Of a DNA stretch of 64,000 bases, positions 54,087-61,891 are shown in pieces. This DNA is from an uncultured Alphaproteobacteria bacterium (GTDB taxonomy: Bacteria; Pseudomonadota; Alphaproteobacteria; Micavibrionales; UBA1664), in contig CALSUG010000008.1 of assembly GCA_943789475.1 (NCBI GenBank), positions 247,053 through 311,052 of the forward strand. The letters run 5' to 3'. The translations under genes and the position numbers were made by a program. The notes beneath the pieces are model-generated. The model was not told the origin of the DNA. It saw nothing but the letters and a program-made list of their open reading frames with translations, and ran no database searches. Numbering within the stretch: the stretch's first letter is position 1; each line of letters begins with the position of its first letter.

Positions 54087-54596
54087 ATGAAATTAAATGA
54101 ATTAGCACCAAAAGAAGGATCAGTAAAAGGCCGCATGCGTGTTGGTCGTGGTATTGGTTCGGGTAAAGGTAAGACATCGGCCAAAGGTCAAAAAGGTCAA
54201 AAAGCACGTTCAGGTGTTGCGATTAAAGGTTTCGAAGGCGGTCAAATGCCATTGTACCAACGTTTGCCAAAACGTGGTTTTACATCACGTGTTGATAACA
54301 ACTTCGCAGAATTGAACTTGGCTAAATTGCAACAATTCATTGATGCAAAAAAAGTTGATACAAAAGGTACAATTGATGAAGACGCATTGGTTGCATCAGG
54401 TGTTATCCGTCGTAAATTGGATGGTGTTCGTTTGTTGGGTAACGGTGAATTAACATCAAAAGTGACTTTGAACATCACAGGCGCAACAAAATCAGCAATC
54501 GCAGCAGTTGAAAAAGCTGGCGGTAAAGTTGAAATTTTGGATAAGTCAGTGGCTCCTGTAGTTCGTAAGAAGCCAAAATCAGACGGTTCAATGTAA
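54087..54596 (+). CDS. rplO: 50S ribosomal protein L15
   Basis: The 169-residue protein begins [20 protein letters not shown] and has [20 protein letters not shown] and [17 protein letters not shown], the L15 signature. It is the last gene of the ribosomal cluster. secY, adk, rpsM, rpsK, rpoA and rplQ, which usually follow, are not here; a terminator and an unrelated gene follow instead. Confidence 0.98.
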   Translation: MKLNELAPKEGSVKGRMRVGRGIGSGKGKTSAKGQKGQKARSGVAIKGFEGGQMPLYQRLPKRGFTSRVDNNFAELNLAKLQQFIDAKKVDTKGTIDEDALVASGVIRRKLDGVRLLGNGELTSKVTLNITGATKSAIAAVEKAGGKVEILDKSVAPVVRKKPKSDGSM

Positions 54597-54618
54597 TCAC
54601 TGAATAATATAAGAATTC

Positions 54619-54646
54619 AAAAGCCCGCTTTTATAGCGGGTTTTTT
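54619..54646 (+). terminator. Intrinsic terminator after rplO
   Basis: AAAAGCCCGCT and AGCGGGTTTT form ten pairs (one G-T) with loop TTTAT and a T run. It lies 23 nt after the rplO stop. Confidence 0.9.
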
Positions 54647-54694
54647 ATTATTCTAAAACTTGTGCTTATCATATTTTTACCATATATGTTATAT

Positions 54695-55396
54695 ATGAAA
54701 ATATTTACAGGCAAGCAAGCGGCGTTTTTAGATTCTATTACAAGAGAAATACCTGTCATATTGGATAATTTTAACGTTGTGGCACGGTTGGATCCGTCAG
54801 TACGATGGCAATGGTCAGAAGAAATGTTAAAAGAAGTGTTTCGTGATGGATGGTTTGTAAATACACCCGTTGGTGTTCATGGTGATGCAGAAACAGTTTT
54901 AGATCATAAAAAGGATCATTTACCTCATCTTATTGAGCAATATTACCCTGTCGAAATGCAAGAAACTTTAAAGGCGTATGCAAACGTCCATGATAATCAA
55001 GAGGCTATTGCCCACGCCCTTATCAATGGGGTGCGCCGTGACTTGAATCCCCGATTTAATAAAAAGGCATACTCTATAACTGATCAACAAAAAGAAGGGG
55101 TAGAGGAAATGGCTATCTCAATGTTGCTTGAGAGTGAACCAGAAAAAATGGCAATTTGGAGAGAGTATAAGGCAAAAAAAACAGAAGCATCTGTAGAGTT
55201 TAGTGGGTTAGATAAGTTATGCGTGATGTGGAAATGTGTCAGTTTTGTTGAGCAGGGTGGGTATGAGTATTCTGATTTTCAAAGATATTGGGATTATTGG
55301 CCCTTGGGTAAAGTTAGGGATGGAACGCCTCCAATTATTGCCAGAGCTTATGAGGAGGACTTGTGGCCTAGAATACAACGTCTTCACGTCAGTTAA
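54695..55396 (+). CDS. Uncharacterised 233-residue protein
   Basis: I do not recognise a family. From the ATG at 54695 the protein begins MKIFTGKQAAFLDSITREIP. GTG at 54662 and ATG at 54686 would add a few residues. It is soluble, helical and charged, with a possible metal-site-like cluster, GVHGDAETVLDHKKDHLPHL (about 67-86). A distant HD-type hydrolase is conceivable but not supported by a clear HD motif. It overlaps dusB (convergent) by four bases at the 3' ends. Confidence 0.6.
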   Translation: MKIFTGKQAAFLDSITREIPVILDNFNVVARLDPSVRWQWSEEMLKEVFRDGWFVNTPVGVHGDAETVLDHKKDHLPHLIEQYYPVEMQETLKAYANVHDNQEAIAHALINGVRRDLNPRFNKKAYSITDQQKEGVEEMAISMLLESEPEKMAIWREYKAKKTEASVEFSGLDKLCVMWKCVSFVEQGGYEYSDFQRYWDYWPLGKVRDGTPPIIARAYEEDLWPRIQRLHVS

Positions 55397-56400
55397 AAAA
55401 ACTCAACTAGCATCTCTTTAACAAGAATTGGATCTTTAATTTTATTAATTTCTGAGCGAAATTCATTTGCGTCACGCATGCCGGTGACGTACCAGGCAAG
55501 GTGTTTACGCGCGATGGCGACACCCTTTACATCACCATAATGATCAATAATATCATCGTAGTGAGAAAGTATGATTGAGATCAAATCTTTACCTGTTGGA
55601 GCGTTGGACACATTCTGTCCGTTGAAGTGTTCGATCATTTGTTTAATCAACCATGGTTTCCCTTGTGTTCCACGCCCGACCATCACACCGTTTGCACCTG
55701 ATTGTTCAATCGCGGTTTGTGCATGTTCGATCGATAAAATATCACCATTGGCAATGAGGGGAAGGGATATCGCATCACGTACCGCATGTATGGCCGACCA
55801 ATCGGCGGTTCCCGTATACATTTGTTCACGTGTGCGTCCGTGAATGGTTATCATTTTAATACCGACATCTTCGGCCTTTTTACAAAGGGATGGCGCGTTA
55901 AGGTTTTGTGCGTTCCATCCCAATCTTGTTTTCATGGTGACGGGAATATTCACGGCTTTCACCACTGTATCCATAATCGCGGTGGCTAAATCTTCATCTT
56001 GCATTAATGCAGACCCTGCATATTTTTTGACGATCTTTTTAACGGGACATCCAAAATTAATATCAATGATTGATGCGCCACGGTCTTCGTTCATTTTTGC
56101 GGCCTCGGCCATAACGTCGGGGTCACATCCCGCCAATTGAACCGCCAATGGATACGGATCATCATGGGGGGATGACATGCGTAGGGTTTCTTTTGAATGA
56201 TTGATCATTTCACGGCTGGCGATCATTTCAGAAAAGACGAGCCCGCACCCAAATTTTTGGACAAGGCGTCGAAAGGGGAGATCCGATATCCCCGACATAG
56301 GTGCCAAAAATATTGGGTTGTCTATATGGATATTGCCAATAGAAAATGGATTAAGTTTTGCTCTCATATATGAACTTGGTTTTACTACGAAATAATTCAT
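55393..56400 (-). CDS. dusB: tRNA-dihydrouridine synthase (DusB type)
   Basis: The 335-residue flavoprotein has LAPMSGISDLPFRRLVQKFG (FMN-binding start), NFGCPVKKIVKKYAGSALMQ with the catalytic cysteine (about residue 109), VTMKTRLGW, and MITIHGRTREQMYTG. It reduces uridines in the tRNA D-loop using FMN and NADPH. An internal ATG at 56367 (MRAKLNPFSIGNIHI) may be the true start. In many alphaproteobacteria dusB (nifR3) precedes ntrBC; not here. Confidence 0.93.
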   Translation of the reverse strand: MNYFVVKPSSYMRAKLNPFSIGNIHIDNPIFLAPMSGISDLPFRRLVQKFGCGLVFSEMIASREMINHSKETLRMSSPHDDPYPLAVQLAGCDPDVMAEAAKMNEDRGASIIDINFGCPVKKIVKKYAGSALMQDEDLATAIMDTVVKAVNIPVTMKTRLGWNAQNLNAPSLCKKAEDVGIKMITIHGRTREQMYTGTADWSAIHAVRDAISLPLIANGDILSIEHAQTAIEQSGANGVMVGRGTQGKPWLIKQMIEHFNGQNVSNAPTGKDLISIILSHYDDIIDHYGDVKGVAIARKHLAWYVTGMRDANEFRSEINKIKDPILVKEMLVEFF

Positions 56401-56471
56401 ACGTCACGCAAATAAATATTAACATATTGTAAAAGTTAGATTAATGTTTCTATCAACAGAAGGAATAAATT

Positions 56472-56825
56472 ATGTCATCAGAATTAGCGGTAGGGCTTGC
56501 TTTAGGTGTAGTCATAAGTATTGGTTTCAGTTCAGACAGTGTTGAACAATACACAAATGAAATTGAAACGTATGAAGTCGAAACTGATACAGGTTATACT
56601 TGTCATTAGAGTGGGCGTTTTGCAATGGTCCAGCAAAAATCTGAAGGTGGTCTTGTATATGAATTCCATGGGGCAAGTGCAGGTAATTTATCAGGTAATT
56701 CTTTTATTTTAGATCAGGGCGCCACTATTACAGAAGAGCCAAAATTGTCTGATATGGAGTCTAGAATAAAAGAGGCAAAAGATTATTGTCAACGAGGACA
56801 GTTGCCTCCCCCTGCAGTAGGATAA
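56472..56825 (+). pseudogene. Small unknown gene interrupted by one in-frame TAG
   Basis: An ATG at 56472, preceded by AAGGAATAAAT, opens a frame beginning MSSELAVGLALGVVISIGFS (an N-terminal hydrophobic segment). The frame stops at TAG 56607-56609 and continues in the same frame, with SGRFAMVQQKSEGGLVYEFH, to a stop at 56825. Without the TAG the product would be 117 residues. It could be a nonsense mutation, a base-call error, or two small genes; the second half has an ATG at 56625 with no ribosome-binding site. No homologue recognised. Confidence 0.55.
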
Positions 56826-56826
56826 T

Positions 56827-56854
56827 AAAAAAGCGCCGAAATGGCGCTTTTTTT
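56827..56854 (+). terminator. Intrinsic terminator, possibly shared with pntB
   Basis: AAAAAAGCGCC and GGCGCTTTTT pair around GAAAT, with T runs on the plus side and A-rich sequence on the other. Because pntB ends at 56870 on the minus strand, it probably works in both directions. Confidence 0.85.
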
Positions 56855-56869
56855 TGATGTATATCTTTC

Positions 56870-58264
56870 TTATTCCATCGCTTTAATAATGTTTTCGGCC
56901 ATTGTTTTTGCATCGCCCAGTAACATCATTGTATTTTCGTTAAAGAATAATGGATTATCAACACCCGCATAACCCGTACCCAGTGAACGTTTAATAAACA
57001 GAACCGTTTTCGCCTTTTCAACATCCAAAATAGGCATGCCGTAAATTGGTGATTGTGGGTCTGTTTTTGCCGCAGGATTTGTAATGTCATTCGCACCAAT
57101 AACAAATGCAACGTCGGTTTGGGCGAAATCGCGATTGATATCTTCCAATTCCAATACATCATCATATGGCACGTTGGCTTCGGCCAACAAAACATTCATA
57201 TGACCCGGCATACGACCGGCAACAGGATGAATGGCATAACGCACATTGATACCCTCGGCCTTTAACACATCCGCCATTTCACGAAGGGCGTGTTGAGCCT
57301 GAGCCACCGCCATACCATATCCAGGTACAATCACAACGGATGATGCGTTCTTCATGATGAACCCTGCATCGTCGGCTGATCCCAATTTAACAGGACGATC
57401 ACCAGCCGCGGCAGTCGGTGAATTGGCCGCATCTTCATCACCACCAAATCCACCAAGGATCACGTTTAAGAATGAACGATTCATCCCCTTACACATGATG
57501 TATGAAAGGATTGCACCCGATGCACCAACAAGCGCACCCGTGATAATCAACAATGTATTTTCAAGTGTGAAACCGATACCAGCGGCAGCCCAACCTGAAT
57601 ATGAATTCAACATTGAAACGATAACGGGCATGTCCGCGCCACCAATTGGCATGATGAGTAATACACCAAGTGCCAACGCAACGGCGACCAACACCATCAA
57701 CATAAATGTCGATTGCGTTCCACAAAATGCAAAGATAAGGAGGAACATTAATATCCCTAATCCCGCGTTCAATTTATGTTGTCCGATAAATGTTAGTGGT
57801 TTTCCTGTGATGAACCCCTGTAATTTACCAAACGCGATGATTGATCCTGTAAACGTAATCGCACCAATCGCCGCGCCCAACGCCATTTCGATCAATGAAT
57901 TGACGGCAATTGCACCAACCTCACCAATGCCATAGGCCGATGGGTTAAAAAATGCAGCCAAGGCCACAAATACGGCGGCCAAACCAACAAGTGAGTGAAA
58001 ACCAGCCATCAATTGGGGAAGGTCGCGCATGTCGATTTTTTTTGCAATTGTTGCACCAACACCACCACCTAATGCGATACCCAGCAATGGTAAACCGATG
58101 CTGTCGACCGTGTCGGTCATAAGGGTCGTTACGATGGCCAATGCCATACCAAACATCCCGTATAAAACACCGTGGCGTGCGCTTTCAGGTGATGAAAGGC
58201 CCTTGAGTGCCATAATAAAACAAACGGCCGAAACCAAGTATGAAAATGAAGTCATTGTATCCAT
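56870..58264 (-). CDS. pntB: NAD(P) transhydrogenase subunit beta
   Basis: The 464-residue protein has about nine N-terminal membrane helices (residues 1-270) and a C-terminal NADP(H)-binding domain with VVIVPGYGMAVAQAQHALRE and HPVAGRMPGHMNVLLAEANV. It moves hydride between NAD(H) and NADP(H) while passing protons through the membrane, and is a main source of NADPH. The gene order pntA-pntAB-pntB with short gaps is the alphaproteobacterial three-subunit arrangement. Confidence 0.97.
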   Translation of the reverse strand: MDTMTSFSYLVSAVCFIMALKGLSSPESARHGVLYGMFGMALAIVTTLMTDTVDSIGLPLLGIALGGGVGATIAKKIDMRDLPQLMAGFHSLVGLAAVFVALAAFFNPSAYGIGEVGAIAVNSLIEMALGAAIGAITFTGSIIAFGKLQGFITGKPLTFIGQHKLNAGLGILMFLLIFAFCGTQSTFMLMVLVAVALALGVLLIMPIGGADMPVIVSMLNSYSGWAAAGIGFTLENTLLIITGALVGASGAILSYIMCKGMNRSFLNVILGGFGGDEDAANSPTAAAGDRPVKLGSADDAGFIMKNASSVVIVPGYGMAVAQAQHALREMADVLKAEGINVRYAIHPVAGRMPGHMNVLLAEANVPYDDVLELEDINRDFAQTDVAFVIGANDITNPAAKTDPQSPIYGMPILDVEKAKTVLFIKRSLGTGYAGVDNPLFFNENTMMLLGDAKTMAENIIKAME

Positions 58265-58270
58265 GGCTGT

Positions 58271-58711
58271 TTACTCGCCTTTCTTTTTAAACATTGAAAG
58301 CATACGGCGAGTGATAATGAACCCACCAAAAATATTAACGGATGCAAGGGTAATTCCAAGGAAACCAAGCAGTTTTGCAAATCCACCGTCGGCTGGCCCT
58401 GCGGCCAAAATGGCACCCACGATAATCACGGATGAAATCGCGTTTGTAATACCCATTAGCGGCGAATGAAGCGCGGGTGTTACCTTCCACACAACGTAAT
58501 ACCCAACGAAACAGGCCAAAACAAAAATGGTTAAACCCGTCATGAAAAATCCACCATGACTGGCATCACCGACCATTCCATTTGAAATGGCATCTGTGCT
58601 GGCTTGTGTCATTTGAACTGCATAATCGGCAAGTTTATCGGCAAGTGTTCTTGCCTGTGTTGCCAAATTCGCGGCCTCTTGCGGTTGTAAATTTGTTGTT
58701 GTGTCTGTCAT
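58271..58711 (-). CDS. pntAB: NAD(P) transhydrogenase subunit alpha part 2 (membrane part)
   Basis: The 146-residue protein has three to four membrane helices (FMTGLTIFVLACFVGYYVVW, LMGITNAISSVIIVGAILAA and GFLGITLASVNIFGGFIITR), matching the membrane part of PntA. Its first 45 residues are soluble. It is separate from the NAD-binding part, as in Rhodospirillum. The start overlaps the upstream pntAA stop by one base, so translation is coupled. Confidence 0.95.
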   Translation of the reverse strand: MTDTTTNLQPQEAANLATQARTLADKLADYAVQMTQASTDAISNGMVGDASHGGFFMTGLTIFVLACFVGYYVVWKVTPALHSPLMGITNAISSVIIVGAILAAGPADGGFAKLLGFLGITLASVNIFGGFIITRRMLSMFKKKGE

Positions 58712-59976
58712 TATTTCGTTCCCTTTGTTTTGGAAGCTGTTGATTTTTTCTTGGCAGGCTCTTTTTTGACGGCAGTTTTCTTTGTAGTTGTCTTTTTTGC
58801 GGGTGCCTTTTTCTTTGCCCTGGGCGCTTTCTTTTTCGGTGCAGGTTTTGCGCCTAAAATTTCGTGAACGGCCTTACCCTTTTCCATTAATGTAATGGCC
58901 TTTGTTATTTCTTCGTCTTTGGATAAATCAATCTTCTTCTTATCCGCATCGTAAACGAGCGTGATGAAGTTGAACAAGTTACGTGAAAATAATGCCGATG
59001 CATCGGTTGATAGCATTCCTGCTAAATTTGTATGACCGATGATGGTCACGCCGTGTTTAACGACGACTTTATCCGCTTCGGTTAATGGACAGTTTCCGCC
59101 CATTGGCGCGGCAAGGTCAACAATCACTGATCCTGGTTTCATGGTTTTGACCATGTCTTCACTCACCAATACAGGTGCAGGACGACCAGGGATCAATGCC
59201 GTTGTAATGACGATGTCTTGTTTTGAAATTGTTTCGGTGATGAGGGCGGCTTGTTTTGCCTTATACTCATCAGACATTTCTTTTGCGTATCCGCCTGCGG
59301 TTTCTGCATTGGCGGATTCTTCGTCTTTAACCATCACGAATTTTGCGCCCAAAGATTCAACTTGTTCTTTCGTGGCGGCACGAACATCAGTGGCCGATAC
59401 GGACGCACCCAAACGACGAGCCGTGGCGATTGCTTGTAACCCGGCAACACCAACACCCATGATGAATGTTTTTGCAGGGGCAATTGTACCCGCCGCGGTC
59501 ATCATCATTGGGAATGCACGGTTAAATGCGTGGGATGCCTCAATCACGGATTGATATCCAGCCAAGTTTGATTGAGATGATAATATATCCATGTTTTGTG
59601 CACGCGTAATACGTGGCATTAATTCCATCGCAAGGGCGCTTAGGCCCGCGTCTTTAAAACCTTTATCGTCAAATGCAAAGGGGGATAGTCCACCAATGAC
59701 AAGTGCCCCTTTTTTTGCTTTGCCTAATGTTTTCGCATCGGGTGTACGGATACAAAAAATGGCATCGGCTTTTTCTACGGCGTTATCGTTGCTTGTCGCA
59801 ATTGTCGCACCCGCATCTTTAAAATCTTTGTCCGCGTATGACGCATTTTCGCCCGCGCCTTTTGCAACGACAATATTAATACCCAATGCGGTTAGCTTTT
59901 TAACGGTTTCTGGTATCGCGGAAACGCGTGTTTCTTGTTTGTTGGTTTCTTTTAAAACGGCAATGGTGACTGGCAC
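58711..59976 (-). CDS. pntAA: NAD(P) transhydrogenase subunit alpha part 1 (NAD-binding), with Lys/Ala-rich tail
   Basis: The 421-residue protein resembles alanine dehydrogenase: VTIAVLKETNKQETRVSAIP at the start, GVGVAGLQAIATARRLGASV (NAD-binding, about 174-193) and MKPGSVIVDLAAPMGGNCPL. It binds NAD(H) in the cytoplasm. The last 45-50 residues are an unusual low-complexity tail with repeats such as KKAPAKKTTTKK and EPAKKK, absent from typical PntAA proteins. The tail has the same style as those of S17, L29 and L30 in this genome. Confidence 0.95.
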   Translation of the reverse strand: MPVTIAVLKETNKQETRVSAIPETVKKLTALGINIVVAKGAGENASYADKDFKDAGATIATSNDNAVEKADAIFCIRTPDAKTLGKAKKGALVIGGLSPFAFDDKGFKDAGLSALAMELMPRITRAQNMDILSSQSNLAGYQSVIEASHAFNRAFPMMMTAAGTIAPAKTFIMGVGVAGLQAIATARRLGASVSATDVRAATKEQVESLGAKFVMVKDEESANAETAGGYAKEMSDEYKAKQAALITETISKQDIVITTALIPGRPAPVLVSEDMVKTMKPGSVIVDLAAPMGGNCPLTEADKVVVKHGVTIIGHTNLAGMLSTDASALFSRNLFNFITLVYDADKKKIDLSKDEEITKAITLMEKGKAVHEILGAKPAPKKKAPRAKKKAPAKKTTTKKTAVKKEPAKKKSTASKTKGTK

Positions 59977-60144
59977 GACATTTTCCCCTTATTGTTTATA
60001 TTAAGATAGGGATGACAATAGGATGAAAATGAGTATTTGTGAAGAGGAAACGCGTCTTATCTTTTTGGATTTTTGAAATGTTTGCATATTGTTTTTTGCT
60101 ATGATAGTGAGATGCGAAAATTAATTGATACTAAGGAAATATTC

Positions 60145-60555
60145 ATGATGAATGATCAAATGCTACATTTTACGGATGCACTAAAAGAGGAGGTTCCTTC
60201 TGGCTTGGGAAATAATCTTATGGCGATGGGCTTAGGTTCTATTTTGGGTGCGACGGGTTTTGGTCCAGCTATTACAGGAATTTTTTGTATGGCAGCGTCA
60301 TACTCTGAGCATATGCTAACGGCAGGCTTGGTTTGTAGCTTTTTGTTTGTAACGTCGACAGAGGCATCGAAAAAATTACGGGATGTTTTTCAAATGACTT
60401 CTTTTAAAGCTGCAATTGCGCTTTCTGCTGTGGTTTCATTTGTCACATTAGTGCATGTCCATCCAGAGAGTTTTGAGGATCTGGCTTGGAAATTTGTTGA
60501 AAATAACAAAGTGGAAATGATGAATGTAAAGGCACCGTCTCTTCATGGCCATTGA
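60145..60555 (+). CDS. Uncharacterised small membrane protein (136 residues)
   Basis: From the ATG at 60145, preceded by AAGGAAATATTC, the protein begins MMNDQMLHFTDALKEEVPSG. Two or three hydrophobic segments (GSILGATGFGPAITGIFCMA, AGLVCSFLFVTSTE and AAIALSAVVSFVTLVHVHP) predict an inner-membrane protein. No family recognised. It overlaps the 3' end of the aspartoacylase-family gene on the opposite strand by 13 bases. Confidence 0.6.
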   Translation: MMNDQMLHFTDALKEEVPSGLGNNLMAMGLGSILGATGFGPAITGIFCMAASYSEHMLTAGLVCSFLFVTSTEASKKLRDVFQMTSFKAAIALSAVVSFVTLVHVHPESFEDLAWKFVENNKVEMMNVKAPSLHGH

Positions 60556-61400
60556 TTGTGGAGATCGTAAACCGTTGCATATTCTTCGTTCACTGGTGTG
60601 TTTGCATTGCGCATAAATAGGTTTCCGTGAACGGGGGAGTAAATTATTTCGCCGTTTGATGTTTTGAGCAAGGGGTCGCCAAGTTCTATTTTCTCACGTT
60701 CCATAAGTGGGAATATAAGTTCTTCATCCTTATTATTGTGAATTGTGCCTGTAATTTTTAAAAATTCGTGTTCTGGTGAAGGTGTTGTACTTGTATCAAT
60801 CATACCATGGAGATTAAGGATGTTGATGATTGATTGATATGCAATTTCAATCGATTGTGTATCATCATGTTGACCGCATTCGACCAAGATTGCTGGTTTT
60901 GATTGTTCGCGCGCATAATGCGTAGACATACATGTTCCTTTTTTTGTCAGGAACGGAGTATCGCAAACAATACGTTTTATAGGGCACTCTTCTGCCATAC
61001 TTTTTGATGTTTCATTTTTATCATCAATGCAAATGACGCATGGTGGCATGTCTTCGGTGAAGCTGTGTAAATCCACGAAATAATCACAATCGTCGATAGC
61101 GTCCATGATTGTATCGCATAGTTCTGCTTCGTAGGTTTCGTCATGCTTTTGTGTGAGTTTACGACTAAAAATTCGATTCATATTGGTGTCGATGAAACGC
61201 TTGTTTTCTTGTGCGCCTTTCGGATTTGCGCAAGAAATTAGGGTGAGTTGACCTGATAAAAGTGGAATGTGACCATGTTCAATATTTTGAATAAGGCGGT
61301 TTAGAGCAATTTCGCCGCATGGTTCGTTGCCGTGTATGCGTGCGGTAAAAAAAATGTGAGGGCCTTTTTTTATCCCATGAAAAATGTGTGGTTTGATCAT
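60543..61400 (-). CDS. Succinylglutamate desuccinylase/aspartoacylase family protein
   Basis: The 285-residue protein has the zinc carboxypeptidase-like motif ARIHGNEPCGE (HxxE, about 22-25) and the third ligand histidine in CDYFVDLHSFTEDMPP (about 116). CANPKGAQENKRFIDTNMNR carries the conserved Asn-Arg pair typical of the AstE/aspartoacylase family. Substrate is unknown; these enzymes remove acyl groups from amino acids or similar amides. It starts 4 nt after the DUF1489 gene, so the two are linked. Confidence 0.85.
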   Translation of the reverse strand: MIKPHIFHGIKKGPHIFFTARIHGNEPCGEIALNRLIQNIEHGHIPLLSGQLTLISCANPKGAQENKRFIDTNMNRIFSRKLTQKHDETYEAELCDTIMDAIDDCDYFVDLHSFTEDMPPCVICIDDKNETSKSMAEECPIKRIVCDTPFLTKKGTCMSTHYAREQSKPAILVECGQHDDTQSIEIAYQSIINILNLHGMIDTSTTPSPEHEFLKITGTIHNNKDEELIFPLMEREKIELGDPLLKTSNGEIIYSPVHGNLFMRNANTPVNEEYATVYDLHNQWP

Positions 61401-61404
61401 GAGG

Positions 61405-61848
61405 TTATAATAAGCCTAATTCTGCTAACTGCTTTGCCATTTCTGGATCTGGTTGATCTTGTTGGACTGTCTCTTCGGTTAGGGGGTATAAATCGGCGGG
61501 CGCTTTTTCAGCTTCGAAATATCGCCATCCTTGCATGGCGCGATGAGGTTGGGGAACGGTTAACATGATTTCGGGTGATTTAATAATACGGCAGAATTTT
61601 TTGTTATTTTCGTCAAGTAGTGTTTCGATACCAACAATGGTTTGGCGCATAACAATCGCGCCCTTTATGATCCAATAAACACTTCCGCCATTGAGGATTT
61701 CATCTTTGCGTTTTGGTGTATTACGTGTGTCGAAGAAATTCAATTTATCACCATTCTCATCAATAATACCGCGATGGGTGATTTGATGTTCATAGAGGGC
61801 TTGAGGGCTTTCTATGCCGACACATGGGCGTATTAAATTGACGTGCAT
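61405..61848 (-). CDS. DUF1489 family protein
   Basis: The 147-residue protein has the DUF1489 pattern: LIRPCVGIESPQALYEHQ, TRNTPKRKDEILNGGSVYWI, IKGAIVMRQTIVGIETL and PHRAMQGWRYFEAEKAPADL. The family is limited mainly to alphaproteobacteria and has no known function. It lies just upstream of the aspartoacylase-family gene. Confidence 0.85.
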   Translation of the reverse strand: MHVNLIRPCVGIESPQALYEHQITHRGIIDENGDKLNFFDTRNTPKRKDEILNGGSVYWIIKGAIVMRQTIVGIETLLDENNKKFCRIIKSPEIMLTVPQPHRAMQGWRYFEAEKAPADLYPLTEETVQQDQPDPEMAKQLAELGLL

Positions 61849-61891
61849 ATTTGTGATTCACAACCTCTCGTTTTTCTCTATACTCTATACC

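Noticed and set aside
56607-56609. TAG as a recoded codon (pyrrolysine or suppressor use)
   Set aside because: A single case in an unknown small gene with no supporting machinery in the window; mutation or base-call error is far simpler.
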